In this document: one piece after another, positions 63,981-64,000 of the stretch | Layout: each line of letters starts with the position of its first letter | How positions within the stretch are numbered: the first letter of the stretch is position 1 | Notes under the pieces: model-generated | The model's input: the letters and a program-made list of their open reading frames with translations, nothing else | What the model was told of the DNA's origin: nothing | Databases searched by the model: none | Position numbers and translations under genes: made by a program | From: Sphingomonas faeni | GTDB lineage: Bacteria > Pseudomonadota > Alphaproteobacteria > Sphingomonadales > Sphingomonadaceae | Direction: 5' to 3' | Assembly: GCF_024273235.1 (NCBI RefSeq) | Contig: NZ_JANBVH010000010.1 | Coordinates: forward strand, 1-64,000 | DNA: 64,000 nucleotides

Positions 63981-64000
63981 GAAACGCGGCGTCCATCAGG

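Overview
The window is GC-rich chromosomal DNA whose gene content, codon bias towards G/C in the third position and gene order point to an alphaproteobacterium of the Sphingomonas group (inference from many household genes together; no 16S gene is present). I support about 60 protein genes on both strands, no rRNA or tRNA genes, no insertion sequences and no CRISPR array. Most genes are core metabolism or maintenance, packed tightly, often with ATGA stop/start overlaps.

Layout. 1-6 kb: an Rrf2 regulator reading leftwards off the window, pyrD, gamma-glutamyltransferase and an acyl-CoA ligase. 6-13.9 kb: a large secreted M16 peptidase, an Asp/Asn beta-hydroxylase, an Nfu-type Fe-S protein with a RutE-like nitroreductase, then tsaB-rimI-fur-plsC. 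14-19 kb: miaB, then phoH / ybeY / corC, with a VapBC toxin-antitoxin module wedged between phoH and ybeY. 19-26.6 kb: katG, a PQQ-type sugar dehydrogenase, a flavin-binding protein with a DUF2007 protein, a divergent ccdAB module, tldD and a zinc-finger protein. 26.9-33.8 kb: an ABC ATPase, nadB, a class A beta-lactamase-like lipoprotein, an M20 amidohydrolase and a HerA-like ATPase. 33.9-45 kb: degP, hflC and hflK, Mrp, a CoA-binding protein, three related small exported proteins, hom and glnD. 45-50 kb: glmU - lipoprotein - glmS in one leftward operon, then gph and a VanZ-like protein. 50.2-52.9 kb: a compact four-gene operon (Tat-exported small protein, PqqD-like protein, HprK-related kinase, nucleotidyltransferase), the best candidate here for a poorly described system. 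53-64 kb: a DUF885 peptidase, a DNA-repair radical SAM protein and a UdgX uracil-DNA enzyme behind a likely SOS box, an aldo/keto reductase, DedA, a DJ-1/PfpI protein, a fourth member of the small exported family, Coq7, DsbB and CtpA.

The most striking non-coding feature is the set of palindromic intergenic repeats. At least eight sequence families, over twenty copies, sit between genes; most copies are two inverted halves facing each other (REPIN-like). Some provide the ribosome binding site of the next gene. One family has expanded into a 200-bp-period tandem array at 5.6-6.1 kb. No RAYT transposase is present in the window, so any mobilising enzyme would act in trans.
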